Positions 1 to 9,644 of a stretch of DNA of 64,000 nucleotides are shown one piece after another. The position numbers and the translations under genes were made by a program. How positions within the stretch are numbered: the stretch's first letter is position 1; every line of letters starts with the position of its first letter. The notes below the pieces were generated by a model that saw nothing but the letters and a program-made list of their open reading frames with translations, was not told the origin of the DNA and did no database searches. The stretch is from JBAXTE01 sp037130365 (GTDB lineage: Bacteria > Bacteroidota > Bacteroidia > Bacteroidales > WCHB1-69), in assembly GCA_037130365.1 (NCBI GenBank), contig JBAXTE010000009.1:56335-120334 (forward strand). Direction: 5' to 3'.

Positions 1-19
1 TAATTATCAATAAATCTTA

Positions 20-103
20 GCCCAAGTGGTGGAATTGGTAGACACGCTACATTCAGGGTGTAGTATCCTTAAGGATGTGCAAGTTCGAGTCTTGTTTTGG
101 GTA
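20..103 (+). tRNA. tRNA-Leu (anticodon CAG)
   Basis: The stretch folds as a complete class II tRNA. A 7-bp acceptor stem (GCCCAAG with TTTGGGT) is followed by a leucine-type D arm, the anticodon stem CTACA/TGTAG around loop TTCAGGG (anticodon CAG), a long variable arm (TATCCTTAAGGAT), and a T arm with loop TTCGAGT. Base 103 (A) is the discriminator. CCA is not encoded. The large variable arm and the GGTGGAATTGGTAGACACG start are typical of bacterial tRNA-Leu. Confidence 0.95.
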
Positions 104-124
104 CATTTTATTTTTTATAGATTT

Positions 125-2773
125 TTGAAAATAGTATTCACAACCACCTTTTGCTTAATTCTAAATTTTTCATTTTCTCAACAAATTATCATTCAAGATA
201 CAACTTGTAATTATGAGTATTTAGTCTCTAAATCAGCAACTAACAGTCTGTATCTCACACAGTTTTTAAACCAATATTCGAAAGACACGAAGGTTGGTGA
301 TCCTTATTTTAGATATAAAATTGGAGTTAATATATCAATAACTAGAAAAGACAATCATCAAATTCAGGTATTTTGTTCTGTGATTAAAGAATCTGTGCAA
401 GGAAATACTGAATATAATGGATTCGATTTTTCTGCGGCGCTTTTCCCAAATAGATTTGCTGCCAAAATTAACCTACAAATTAATGGAAAGCAATATCAAT
501 ATCCAATTGAAGGTCAAATTCTGAATAAACAAACAATTTTTCCTCCAATATTAATTAATGATTCTACTTCAAATAGTCTTAAATCACAATTGGTAGACGT
601 AAGAACTTCATTTGATGCGAGTTGGCATCAAGAGACGCAAATTCAGATGCAAGCTGTGGATTTGTATCAAAAAGCAGATTCTTTAATTCTAAGTTGGGAT
701 AGTGCTATTCAGTATATTAATTTAGAAAAAACTGAACTAATTCCCCTACTCGATTTTGAACTTGATGAGATAATTATGAATATTCATCAATTCAATGATT
801 TGAATTTAGTAAACCGTCTTAACTTGGCTAAAAATGATCCAAAGGAAATTGCTAAAAAAATAACTGAAATAAACATTAAGGCTTCACAAAAGCAAGTGAT
901 GTTGAATAATTATTTAATGAATATTGATCAGCAATTTATTTTGGAAGCTCGAAAAAATAAAGATAATGGCAATATTTTGAAATCTATCCATTTATACAAC
1001 AAGGCTTTATCATATCATGCATTCAATATTACAGCATTAAATGAATTGGCAAAGCTTTATTATGAAATTGGGAATTTGGAATCTTCTGGGGAATTAATTA
1101 AAACTATCTTTTCCAAGACATACCCAGATGATTTTCAATATTTAAAATGTAAAGAAACGGGCGATTTACTCTATAAAAAAATTGTAAATCAAGGGAATGA
1201 TATGTTGGTTGCTCAGAATTATGGTGAAGCGTTGAAAATATTTGAAAAAGCATATATATTTTGTGATAGTATAAATGAACCGATTTGTAATAGCGCTCAC
1301 GAAAAAGGGGTAATTGCTGCAAAAACAGGAATATACAACTCCTATTTAACTGTGATTAGCAAAGCGTTGCAGAACAATATGATTGATATGGCCGAGAATT
1401 ATATTCGAGAAGCTAGTAAATATCAAAAGTTGAACAAAAAGGAAATTCCTAATGATTTTGAAATTCAGGATAAAGTCAATATTATTGTTTCAAGGAATGT
1501 GGAGAAAAGCAATACATTTCTTGTTTCGAAGCAATATTTAAAAGCATTAACATACTTAGAAAAAGCAGATAGTATTGGTCGATCGTATCGTGAAAATTTT
1601 ACGTTAGCGTGTTTAACAGATCAACGATTTAAGGCAGCTAAAGGGGGCTTTGAAGAATATATTAGCATCATAAACAAATATACCGAACAGAATGATAGGT
1701 ATTTAGCTCAGCAATATTTAGAAAAAGCAATTGATTTTCGGAGTAAATATCACGACTATATAATTGACACGACATTGTTAACGAGTGCAGTTAAGAATAT
1801 TAAAATGCTTGATTATAAGAATGCAATTCAAGTTGGCAATCAATTGTATAACATGAGTTTATTTCAAAATGCATTGGATAAGTATATAGATGCCAAACAA
1901 TTGCAAGTACAATATCACTTAGAATTGGGCCAGAATATTGATAGTTTAGTTTTTCGATTAAGTCGGCCTTTGATGCTTGATTACTTGTCTTCAACGCGAC
2001 AAAAGATATGGGGAAATGATTTTTCGGGTGCAAATTCATTATTGTTAAAAGCAGATTCATTAGCTAAAAATGCAAATTTAATTAATGATTCTTTAGTGAA
2101 AAATGAAATAAAAACTACTAAAGCATTACTTGAAATACAACAATGTATTTATCTGACTAACAAGAACAATTATTTTTTATCAAAATTTAATTTTGCGAAA
2201 CTTTCAAAAAATTATTTGAGTGCCACACAATGCATTGATTCAATGAATGTAATAGCAGAAATGGCACCTCAATGTGCGATTTCTAGCCAAATTTCGAAGA
2301 AGGAAATTGAGAATATTAGAAATGCTAATAACTACCAATTAATGGTTAATGATTCTCGCTATTTAGCAACTATTAATCAAGTAAATCAAGCACTTGAACT
2401 ATTTTTTAAGGCGGATTCTGTGTTTGAGAAAAGCAATCTTCAATCATTCTCAATTAATCGGGATTCGCTCCCAAATGTTTTTCTATTTACTTCAAATAAT
2501 TTATCATTACTTGAGGCTTGTAAATGGCTTTCATCTAATAGAAAATTCAAAGAAGGTGTATCGATATTAAAATTAATGAAGCAAAAAGGAATGTTGTCGA
2601 AAGAGACAAAATCCTATCAAATCATATTTGCTAAAGAATTATATAAAATTGATTTTGTAAAATATCCTTCTATTACAAAAAAAGAGCTACTGAAGCAATA
2701 TCAAGTGGATGGATCTTGGTTCTATTTTTTTAGAAAAAGTTATCTTAAAAACCCGATTACATCATTATTCTAG
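125..2773 (+). CDS. secreted protein with TPR-like helical repeats, function unknown
   Basis: About 882 residues. The open frame reaches back to 26, but its first 33 codons read through the tRNA, so I place the start at the TTG at 125. This gives a clean signal peptide (Lys at position 2, a hydrophobic run, then Ser-Gln-Gln). The mature protein is mostly amphipathic helix pairs with recurring A-x-x-Y-x-x-A and Y-x-x-A-L patterns such as ALKIFEKAYIF and ALTYLEKADSIG, which resemble degenerate TPRs. No catalytic motif and no C-terminal T9SS domain is visible. TPR proteins of this sort usually scaffold envelope complexes; that role is inferred. The start codon is the least certain point. Confidence 0.75.
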   Translation: MKIVFTTTFCLILNFSFSQQIIIQDTTCNYEYLVSKSATNSLYLTQFLNQYSKDTKVGDPYFRYKIGVNISITRKDNHQIQVFCSVIKESVQGNTEYNGFDFSAALFPNRFAAKINLQINGKQYQYPIEGQILNKQTIFPPILINDSTSNSLKSQLVDVRTSFDASWHQETQIQMQAVDLYQKADSLILSWDSAIQYINLEKTELIPLLDFELDEIIMNIHQFNDLNLVNRLNLAKNDPKEIAKKITEINIKASQKQVMLNNYLMNIDQQFILEARKNKDNGNILKSIHLYNKALSYHAFNITALNELAKLYYEIGNLESSGELIKTIFSKTYPDDFQYLKCKETGDLLYKKIVNQGNDMLVAQNYGEALKIFEKAYIFCDSINEPICNSAHEKGVIAAKTGIYNSYLTVISKALQNNMIDMAENYIREASKYQKLNKKEIPNDFEIQDKVNIIVSRNVEKSNTFLVSKQYLKALTYLEKADSIGRSYRENFTLACLTDQRFKAAKGGFEEYISIINKYTEQNDRYLAQQYLEKAIDFRSKYHDYIIDTTLLTSAVKNIKMLDYKNAIQVGNQLYNMSLFQNALDKYIDAKQLQVQYHLELGQNIDSLVFRLSRPLMLDYLSSTRQKIWGNDFSGANSLLLKADSLAKNANLINDSLVKNEIKTTKALLEIQQCIYLTNKNNYFLSKFNFAKLSKNYLSATQCIDSMNVIAEMAPQCAISSQISKKEIENIRNANNYQLMVNDSRYLATINQVNQALELFFKADSVFEKSNLQSFSINRDSLPNVFLFTSNNLSLLEACKWLSSNRKFKEGVSILKLMKQKGMLSKETKSYQIIFAKELYKIDFVKYPSITKKELLKQYQVDGSWFYFFRKSYLKNPITSLF

Positions 2774-2807
2774 GAGTTTCAAATGGGTTACTAAAGATGA
2801 ATTTGTT

Positions 2808-4160
2808 TTAGTGGATAACAGATTTATATATAATTTTTTTCTCAATATTTAATCCAAATCGAGTTGCTTTTTTGGAGAAATTATAAATTCGCTTTTTATC
2901 GATAATAAGGCTAAACATCACTCCTAAAAATGGGAGTGCGATGGACTTATATCTAACAATTGCTCCTAATATTGGAGTCGTAATTCCAGTAAGTAGGAAC
3001 ACTCCTATCACAAACCATAACGATAGATGGAATACCATTTTTTGTGAACGATTTAGTTTCGCAGGAAATGCAAAAGAAAATCCCAAAAGTATGATAAAAC
3101 AAATATTTTCAATGATGGCAGGAATCATCATCGGGGAATTATCTAATCCAATAATTGGGCGAAAAAATGTGTTTACTATTGCCATAGGTAGCTGTTGAAT
3201 AAAGCTTAACCAATCGGGAGTTAGTTGATTATTAGAGATTAAACTTCCTGTAGGTTGACTATTTGCTAACGCAATAAAATCATGTTGCTTATTGGCTAAA
3301 ACTGCCAATATATCAATATTTGCTAAAATCTTTAGAGAAATATAACTCACAAGACTAGTGAAAAACAAAACAGTAAAAAACGCAATTCCAATATTATTTT
3401 TCGAATATTGTTTCAGTGATTTAAAAATTATCACCAGCGGAAATATCAAAAGGAAAATATAAATTTTGGTGTACAAAAGCAGTAAAATTGATCCAAAAAT
3501 AACCAATGAGTTCCAAAAATTAAATCGTTCGAAGAAGTTGTTACTGTAATGCAAGAACAGTCCTAATGCGAAGAAAATCAATCCTTCTTTTAATACTCCC
3601 GAACCCCAGAATAGAACCGATGGAATATAAAATAGTGAAACAAAAATTCCAAATTTACATTTTGGGGCATGAGCGATAAAGAATTTCATCAAAGCAGTGA
3701 GTCCGATAAATGATAAAAAACAAATAAATACTGTGTGAACATTGTAATATCCAAACGAAAAAAGCATCACAAATGCATTAAATCTAATGATTAAATGGCT
3801 GTCGCTGAATATATTAGAATCATAAATTCGAAACCAATTATTCATATGCTCATAATAGTTTGTCGAAAAATATGACGAGTCGTTATGGATTCCTAACAGC
3901 ATTTGAATATAATCTAAAGGCTTTGTAAAAATGGCATTAGCCATAACTTTGCTATCATCAAAATACTTAAAGATATCTGCAGTTGCCCGATCGGTATAGT
4001 AGTAAGTATAAACAAGATAGAGCAATATACCAAAAGCAACTTTAAGTAGAAAAGCAAATCTAAGCGCTTCACTTCGAATTCCTTCAATTCTAAAAAAAGA
4101 GTGATTCCTAATAATAATTAGAAACAATATGGTATACATTACGGTAAGAAATATTTCCAT
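2808..4160 (-). CDS. polytopic inner-membrane protein, possibly polysaccharide or glycosyltransferase related
   Basis: 450 residues with about ten hydrophobic segments spread over the whole length, so an integral membrane protein. A loop after the second segment is polar and aromatic-rich (around residues 60-120). The block FYIPSVLFWGSGVLKEG near residue 180 resembles the conserved loop of EpsG-like and other membrane-embedded polysaccharide or GT-C type proteins. I do not recognise the family with confidence. The gene converges on the TPR-like gene and is divergent from the transglycosylase gene. A role in glycan synthesis is a guess from topology only. Confidence 0.7.
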   Translation of the reverse strand: MEIFLTVMYTILFLIIIRNHSFFRIEGIRSEALRFAFLLKVAFGILLYLVYTYYYTDRATADIFKYFDDSKVMANAIFTKPLDYIQMLLGIHNDSSYFSTNYYEHMNNWFRIYDSNIFSDSHLIIRFNAFVMLFSFGYYNVHTVFICFLSFIGLTALMKFFIAHAPKCKFGIFVSLFYIPSVLFWGSGVLKEGLIFFALGLFLHYSNNFFERFNFWNSLVIFGSILLLLYTKIYIFLLIFPLVIIFKSLKQYSKNNIGIAFFTVLFFTSLVSYISLKILANIDILAVLANKQHDFIALANSQPTGSLISNNQLTPDWLSFIQQLPMAIVNTFFRPIIGLDNSPMMIPAIIENICFIILLGFSFAFPAKLNRSQKMVFHLSLWFVIGVFLLTGITTPILGAIVRYKSIALPFLGVMFSLIIDKKRIYNFSKKATRFGLNIEKKIIYKSVIH

Positions 4161-4219
4161 ATAAAATGTAGTATTATGATGCTAAGTTACATTATTTTGT
4201 TCATTTATCAATTTTTCCA

Positions 4220-4249
4220 TTGTTTCTATTCTAAAGTTTCATAATTTTG
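4220..4249 (+). promoter_or_regulatory. Bacteroidota-type promoter for the transglycosylase gene
   Basis: TTG at 4220-4222, a 19-base spacer, then TAATTTTG at 4242-4249. This matches the TTG-N19-TAnnTTTG consensus of the Bacteroidota primary sigma factor, about 68 bases before the ATG. Confidence 0.7.
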
Positions 4250-4316
4250 TAAATGAACGTCAATATCTGAAATCGCTGTGAATCTCTTGATTCCTTATGT
4301 TGAAAAATAAGAAGTA

Positions 4317-6290
4317 ATGACGAAGAATAACATATTGAAAGAAATTAAAGCTGCTTATCGAAGACCTTACGGGTATTTTTTTTGGCCAATTTCAGTACTT
4401 CTTTTTTTGCTAATTGCTTTTGCAATCCTTAGAGAACCAATATTTAAGCATTTTTTGTCGAATAAAATCACACAGTTTAACGAGAAATATAATGCAGAAT
4501 TTTCATATCAAGATATCACATTTCACGGATTGTCTTCAGTTTCGTTACATCAAATTACTTTACAAGAAAAATCAGCCCAACCATTACTTGTGGCCGATAA
4601 AATTGATATAGAGATTGATTTCTGGAAGTTGTTATGGCGTAGATTATCCATTGAAAGTATTAATATTGATAATTGTACCATCTCGATGTTTAGAAATCAA
4701 ACACTAGATAATTTCAGCTTTTTATTCAAAGGAAAAAAAGAAGATTCAGAAGTTGATACGCCTAAAAAAACCGTTGCTCAAACGGTAGAACATTTATTCG
4801 ATATGCTCTTTGATTTGATTCCAAAAAAGTTAGTCGTAAACAATTTTAATTTGGGCTATGCTAATGATATTCATAATATTAATATTGCTATTCCACAATT
4901 AGAATTGTTAGATAAATCGTTTAAATGTAAAGTCTCAGTTACTGAATTTGAGCATAAAAGAACCATTGTTGCCGAAGGAATTTTAGATAAATCTAATGAA
5001 CAAGCCTCCATTAAATTGTATTCTGACGACTCTCTTAACGTGGATATACCATGGTTGAAATACAGAAATAATGCGATGGTAAAATTTGACACTGCATATT
5101 TCAAGTTAAAACATAAAGTAAGAGACGATTTAAAACAAGAAGTGTCTGGAATTATGTCTGCCAAAAATATGCAGTTATATCATCGGAGAATTGCTTCTGA
5201 CACTGTTTTATTGGCTGAAATAAGTAATGACTTTATTTTAAATTTTGGAGATAATGACATTGAGTTTGATAGCAATTCTACAGTTATTCTTAATCAGCTT
5301 GCCATTCATCCGTATATATATTACAGTCGAGGACCATCAGAACAACTTATAATGTCGTTAAATAAACCATTATTTGAGGCATCAATTTTATTCAACTCGC
5401 TTCCAAATGGTCTTTTTGACAACTTTACAGGCATTAAAGTGAGTGGTCAACTCTCCTATCATGGATATTTTAAAATGGATTTTGCAACGCCAGATTCTTT
5501 GATTTTTGAATCGGATTTAAAGCAACGAAACTTCAAAATTATTAAACCAGGAAGTACAGATTTTCGTAAGATCAACGAGACATTTGAGCATCATATTTTT
5601 GAAAATGACAAAGAGGTTAAATCTATCGTTTTGGGCACCGAAAACCCCAATTTTCTTCCTTTCGAGCAGATTCCAGTTTCATTAAAAAATGCCATTTTGA
5701 TGTCGGAAGATGGTTGGTTTTTCGAACATGGAGGATTCTCGTTAGGTGCTTTTAGAGAGTCTATTATTGCGAATGTAAAAACCAAGCGATTTGCCCGTGG
5801 TGGCAGCACTATTTCGATGCAATTAGTGAAAAATTTGTATTTAAATCGGAACAAAAATATTGCGCGTAAAGTAGAAGAACTCTTAATTGTATGGATGCTC
5901 GAACGACAAAAAATTACGACCAAAGAGCGAATGTTTGAGATTTATGTGAATATAATTGAATGGGGTCCAGGAATATATGGCGCTTCCGAAGCCGCTCGAT
6001 TTTATTTTAACAAAGAAGTAAGTGCGCTCACACTAGAAGAGTGTATTTATTTAGCGGCAATTATTCCCAGTCCAAAAGGATTCCTATTTTTATTTAACGA
6101 TGATAGAAGTTTTAAAGAGTATATTCTTAATTATTATAAATTAGTGTTATTGAGAATGGTAGAGCACGAAAAAATTTCTCAGCAAGAAGCAGATGCCGCA
6201 ATAATTCATGTTTCGATTGTAGGCGCGGCCAAAAATTTACTCGATAATAAACACGATAGTCTTGTAAAACGACATTTAATCAAACCTTAG
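4317..6290 (+). CDS. AsmA-like domain fused to GT51 peptidoglycan transglycosylase
   Basis: 657 residues. An N-terminal membrane anchor (about residues 20-40) is followed by some 400 residues of beta-rich AsmA/TamB-like sequence. Then comes a glycosyltransferase family 51 domain from about residue 440. GT51 motifs are clear: MSEDGWFFEHGG (catalytic Glu block), RGGSTISMQLVKNLYL, and the EIYVNIIEWGPGIYGASEAA block. There is no transpeptidase domain, so it is a monofunctional lipid II polymerase of the periplasmic face. An AsmA-like N-terminus in place of a short anchor is a known Bacteroidota arrangement, to my recollection, and may link glycan synthesis to envelope lipid or outer-membrane assembly. 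It has its own promoter. Confidence 0.88.
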   Translation: MTKNNILKEIKAAYRRPYGYFFWPISVLLFLLIAFAILREPIFKHFLSNKITQFNEKYNAEFSYQDITFHGLSSVSLHQITLQEKSAQPLLVADKIDIEIDFWKLLWRRLSIESINIDNCTISMFRNQTLDNFSFLFKGKKEDSEVDTPKKTVAQTVEHLFDMLFDLIPKKLVVNNFNLGYANDIHNINIAIPQLELLDKSFKCKVSVTEFEHKRTIVAEGILDKSNEQASIKLYSDDSLNVDIPWLKYRNNAMVKFDTAYFKLKHKVRDDLKQEVSGIMSAKNMQLYHRRIASDTVLLAEISNDFILNFGDNDIEFDSNSTVILNQLAIHPYIYYSRGPSEQLIMSLNKPLFEASILFNSLPNGLFDNFTGIKVSGQLSYHGYFKMDFATPDSLIFESDLKQRNFKIIKPGSTDFRKINETFEHHIFENDKEVKSIVLGTENPNFLPFEQIPVSLKNAILMSEDGWFFEHGGFSLGAFRESIIANVKTKRFARGGSTISMQLVKNLYLNRNKNIARKVEELLIVWMLERQKITTKERMFEIYVNIIEWGPGIYGASEAARFYFNKEVSALTLEECIYLAAIIPSPKGFLFLFNDDRSFKEYILNYYKLVLLRMVEHEKISQQEADAAIIHVSIVGAAKNLLDNKHDSLVKRHLIKP

Positions 6291-6419
6291 AAGTCTTGTA
6301 AAATCAAAAACCCGTTTGATACCGCTTTTAGATATAATATAGTCCATTACTTAAACATTCAATAAACAATTTAAATCTACGAGCGGCATTAGACCAATCG
6401 CTATTAAGGGCAGGAATTT

Positions 6420-8129
6420 TCAATAATAGATTTTTGTCTTAGGTAATATTTTTTTAAGTTTCTGTTTATTATCAATACTTACATTATTGCGATACAACCC
6501 CAATTGCTCTAATTCTAAACCATTTAAAGCATTGTAAATATTGTTATAATCAAGATTTGGACAATCTCCCAATCCTAATGCCTTTAATTTTATTAATTTT
6601 GCAAATGAAATTGGAATTGTTTTTATTTCTTGATTTCCACCTAACCATAGCTTTTCTAAATTTTCTAATAAATGAATATTTTCCGGTATTTGTTTTATAT
6701 TATTACCCATTAAATTAATCTCTTTAATTTGTTTTAAACAAAAAAGCAAATTAAAAATGCTATCATTCAAATTATTATTACCAAAGTCCAGTTTTTCTAA
6801 TTTATCAAGTAGACAAAAACTACTTGGCAAATTTGAAATATTATTATTTTGAAGATTAAGACTTTTCAAATTTTTCAGGTTAGATATTTCATCTGGAAGT
6901 TTCTCAATCTTATTATGCCACATTACAATCTCTTCAATTTTCCTCAATTTTGTCAAACCACTTGGAAATTCAATAAAGTTGTTATAACACAAATTTATTC
7001 TTGTCAATTTTGGCAAATCACCTTCTTCAAAATCAAAATTTTGAATTTTATTACTGAATAACCGAAGATATGTAAGATTTTGCATTTTTTTTATCCCTTG
7101 TGGAAATTCTTTTAAGGAATTACCATCCAGCCATAGTACACATATTTGTTTCAATTTACTAATTTCAATTGGAATGAAATCCAAACTATTATTTGTTAAA
7201 TGTAGTTCTCTTAAACTATCTATATCAACTAATTGATTGAATAGAATTGATAATTCAATTTTTGGACAATTTGAAATACTAAGTTCTTTCAAATGAGTCA
7301 ATTTTTTAATAGTTTCTGGCAATATTTTTATACTATCATTTCCAATCCACAAAGTAGTCAAACTTAATATAGTGCTTATTTCTTTTGGATAACTTTTCAC
7401 TTGGTTTTGATATAGGCTCAATTTTTTTAAATTATGAAATTTACTTAGTAATTTAAAAGTTTTGCTCCAATTTAAGTTGGAACAATTTTCAATACTTATT
7501 GAACTTAAATTTTCGAAAGTTAAAATTTTGCTTGGTAATTTGTCAAAGTTTTGAAAACTTATTTCAGTAATTTTATCAGCATAAATATAAGCGCTATCAA
7601 GTAACAAAAATTCTTTTTTGTCAATTGTTTTTGCTTTTATTTTAATTTTAGTTTTAAATGAATCGGACTTGTATTTTTTATTATATATTTTAATTTCTTG
7701 TTTAACTTTGATTGGGGTGCCTTGTAATTTTTTATAGTAACAACTTAATATAAAATCACTCATTTCATCTGGATGTTTAAATTTTAAGTTTAACATATAA
7801 ACCTGTAATCTCGAACCCGCCCATAGTCCCCAATTATTTCTAATCCACATTCCTAAACTAAGGTGAGCTGTCCCAGTAAAGTCATCTTCCGTCATTTTTT
7901 TTATTTCTAATTTTAGACTATCACATAATAAAATATTCAATTGACTAAAGCAGTCAGATATGTCTTTTGGAATATAAATTCCGTTTATCGTATCTTTTTG
8001 AATAAGATTTTTATATTCTATGATTTCAGTTTTATTAGTGTTTTGAGCATTAATTCCAAAATATTGAAATGTAAAAATCAAAAATAATATTAGATAAATT
8101 TTGTTTTTTTTAATCATGGTTATTTTCAT
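6420..8129 (-). CDS. secreted leucine-rich repeat protein
   Basis: 569 residues with an N-terminal signal peptide ending near INAQ (about residue 29). From about residue 200 to the end there are some 15 leucine-rich repeats of the LxxLxLxxNxLxxLP bacterial type, for example LTYLRLFSNKIQNF and LKSLNLQNNNISNLP. Residues 30-190 precede the repeats and show no family I recognise. No T9SS C-terminal domain is visible, so periplasmic or outer-surface placement is uncertain. LRR solenoids usually bind proteins; no partner is suggested by the neighbours. An alternative start is Met5. Confidence 0.85.
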   Translation of the reverse strand: MKITMIKKNKIYLILFLIFTFQYFGINAQNTNKTEIIEYKNLIQKDTINGIYIPKDISDCFSQLNILLCDSLKLEIKKMTEDDFTGTAHLSLGMWIRNNWGLWAGSRLQVYMLNLKFKHPDEMSDFILSCYYKKLQGTPIKVKQEIKIYNKKYKSDSFKTKIKIKAKTIDKKEFLLLDSAYIYADKITEISFQNFDKLPSKILTFENLSSISIENCSNLNWSKTFKLLSKFHNLKKLSLYQNQVKSYPKEISTILSLTTLWIGNDSIKILPETIKKLTHLKELSISNCPKIELSILFNQLVDIDSLRELHLTNNSLDFIPIEISKLKQICVLWLDGNSLKEFPQGIKKMQNLTYLRLFSNKIQNFDFEEGDLPKLTRINLCYNNFIEFPSGLTKLRKIEEIVMWHNKIEKLPDEISNLKNLKSLNLQNNNISNLPSSFCLLDKLEKLDFGNNNLNDSIFNLLFCLKQIKEINLMGNNIKQIPENIHLLENLEKLWLGGNQEIKTIPISFAKLIKLKALGLGDCPNLDYNNIYNALNGLELEQLGLYRNNVSIDNKQKLKKILPKTKIYY

Positions 8130-8148
8130 TAATGCCCTTAACTAGGGT

Positions 8149-8178
8149 AAAAAAAACCGTTTGATAAATCTCAAACGG
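8149..8178 (-). terminator. rho-independent terminator of the two lipoprotein genes
   Basis: Read on the minus strand, an 8-bp perfect stem (CCGTTTGA with TCAAACGG, 8157-8164 and 8171-8178) has a 6-base loop and is followed by a run of eight T. It lies 60 bases after the stop of the 149-residue lipoprotein gene. Confidence 0.85.
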
Positions 8179-8237
8179 GAAATCTAGTATTTTAAGAAAA
8201 GTCAATTTTATTAATAATTTCTTGCGGTTTTAGAAAT

Positions 8238-8687
8238 TTATTTTTTTACTCTTTTTAATTCAAGATACTTTGCATCACACTTACTGAAATTGGTGTATTT
8301 ATTCATCGAATTTCCTTCGTTTTGAATCAACAAGGTTTCATTTTCATATTTTGCTTCAACATCGCCTTTTGGGCTCTTTCCATTGATAGCAAGAAGATTC
8401 AAATAAACTTCATTTTCTTGTTTAATAATTTCAATGTTGCCTTTTGTTTTTCCTGAAGTGTAGGTAAAATTTGTATCCTTTTTTTGAATTTCAATTGTTA
8501 GATCACAAACGGATTTATCTGTAATTGAATAGGTTCCACTATAATCAAATGCAACTGTAGCTTTAACAGCTTCTGTCTTTACACTGTCTTTTTGTTCCAC
8601 TTTTTTATCACTATTGTTGTTTGTGCATGAACCTAAAAGTATCGAGATTGCAATTATTCCTATTGCTAAAAAATTATGTTTTTTCAT
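8238..8687 (-). CDS. small lipoprotein
   Basis: 149 residues. The N-terminus is a lipoprotein signal with lipobox LGSC (Cys21) followed by a polar Asn/Ser/Lys linker. The remainder looks like a small beta-sandwich (YSGTYSITDKSVCDLTIEIQKKD, then short strands), comparable to the lipocalin-like small Bacteroidota lipoproteins, but no catalytic feature is visible. It follows a second lipoprotein gene in the same direction with a 43-base gap and shares its terminator, so the two probably form an operon. Function unknown. Confidence 0.8.
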   Translation of the reverse strand: MKKHNFLAIGIIAISILLGSCTNNNSDKKVEQKDSVKTEAVKATVAFDYSGTYSITDKSVCDLTIEIQKKDTNFTYTSGKTKGNIEIIKQENEVYLNLLAINGKSPKGDVEAKYENETLLIQNEGNSMNKYTNFSKCDAKYLELKRVKK

Positions 8688-8730
8688 CTGTTTTTGTGTT
8701 TATTGAGATTATTTACTGTTTTTTAGACAA

Positions 8731-9354
8731 TCAAGGTGCCCATTGTCTGTGAGAAATTCCAATTAAATAAGCATTGTTATTTTCGTTTTTAAAAATCAAT
8801 GTCAACGCTTTCCAATCTAGACCGTCATATTTTTTGCCATCTCCAGCATAGTAATATTCAACAAATTGAGACTTTGGATAAACGTTTTTTATTGTTCGTG
8901 TAGGTTCTACAGAATTAGTTACTTTATTTAACTCTTTTTTTGCAAGTTTGATAAAATCAACATCATACACAAATTGATCGAAATAATTATTGATACTTAA
9001 ATTTATTGGGTCACCAATTCCTTCATCAACACCCCATTTAAATTTCTTTTTAGATTTACTTAGCTCTAAAATCAGATCTTTGGTAAGGACTTTATCATTT
9101 TTCACATCTATAATTGATGTTGCTGAAAAACGAACTCCTTCGGTTGGGTGAACAAAATTTGCTAAGGCTTCATAATTTTTTTCTTTGATGGCAATCATAA
9201 TTTTTTCGGAGACAACCTTTAAATCAATTTCAGCAAGTGTGTCAACTTTTGAAATGGTGTCTGTTTGAGATTTAGTGCTTTTGCCTTCCGAATTACATGA
9301 TGTAAAACTTACTGATGCCGCAATTAACATGAGTGATAAAAAATTGAATTTCAT
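8731..9354 (-). CDS. lipoprotein, function unknown
   Basis: 207 residues with a lipoprotein signal peptide and lipobox FTSC (Cys20), followed by a Ser/Thr-rich linker. The mature part contains a motif resembling small NTF2-like secreted proteins of Bacteroidota (SEKIMIAIKEKNYEALANFVHP near residues 50-70), a fold class that often works as a ligand-binding or periplasmic accessory domain; this is a resemblance only. The gene is the first of a probable two-gene lipoprotein operon reading toward 8149. Confidence 0.78.
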   Translation of the reverse strand: MKFNFLSLMLIAASVSFTSCNSEGKSTKSQTDTISKVDTLAEIDLKVVSEKIMIAIKEKNYEALANFVHPTEGVRFSATSIIDVKNDKVLTKDLILELSKSKKKFKWGVDEGIGDPINLSINNYFDQFVYDVDFIKLAKKELNKVTNSVEPTRTIKNVYPKSQFVEYYYAGDGKKYDGLDWKALTLIFKNENNNAYLIGISHRQWAP

Positions 9355-9585
9355 TTTTGATGTTTTTTAGTGATTACTTCAAATTGACACAAATATTATA
9401 AGTTATTAAAGATAAGATACTTAATAAATATTTTACGTAAACAATACCCTCAATTATATCTTATCAACTATGAATAGTTGCATGAACGCAAAGATAATAA
9501 TAAATAATTCAACTTATCAAAATCAATTATTTTTAAAAATCTTTTAACATACAGTTTTGATTTGCATTCAAAAATGAAAATCTTA

Positions 9586-9614
9586 TTGAATAATTTTAAA
9601 ATAATGTATCTTTG
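9586..9614 (+). promoter_or_regulatory. promoter of glmM
   Basis: TTG at 9586-9588, 18 bases, then TATCTTTG at 9607-9614, a near-consensus Bacteroidota promoter. It supports the ATG at 9645 as the glmM start, since the longer open frame begins inside the -7 box. Confidence 0.8.
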
Positions 9615-9644
9615 CAGTCTAAAAAAAAAACCAATAAAACGACT

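Noticed and set aside
26..124. N-terminal extension of the TPR-like protein (MVELVDT...)
   Set aside because: It is a read-through of the tRNA-Leu gene; MVELVDT is a common false peptide from the D arm of tRNA-Leu. The start was moved to 125.
4184..4190. Single ATGTAAC on the minus strand upstream of the polytopic membrane gene
   Set aside because: No second copy 21 bp away and no -7 box at the right distance, so it is not counted as a member of the phased-repeat set.
6306..6321. CCCGTTTGAT after the transglycosylase gene as a terminator
   Set aside because: It resembles one arm of the hairpin at 8157-8178 but has no complementary arm nearby, so no stem can form locally.
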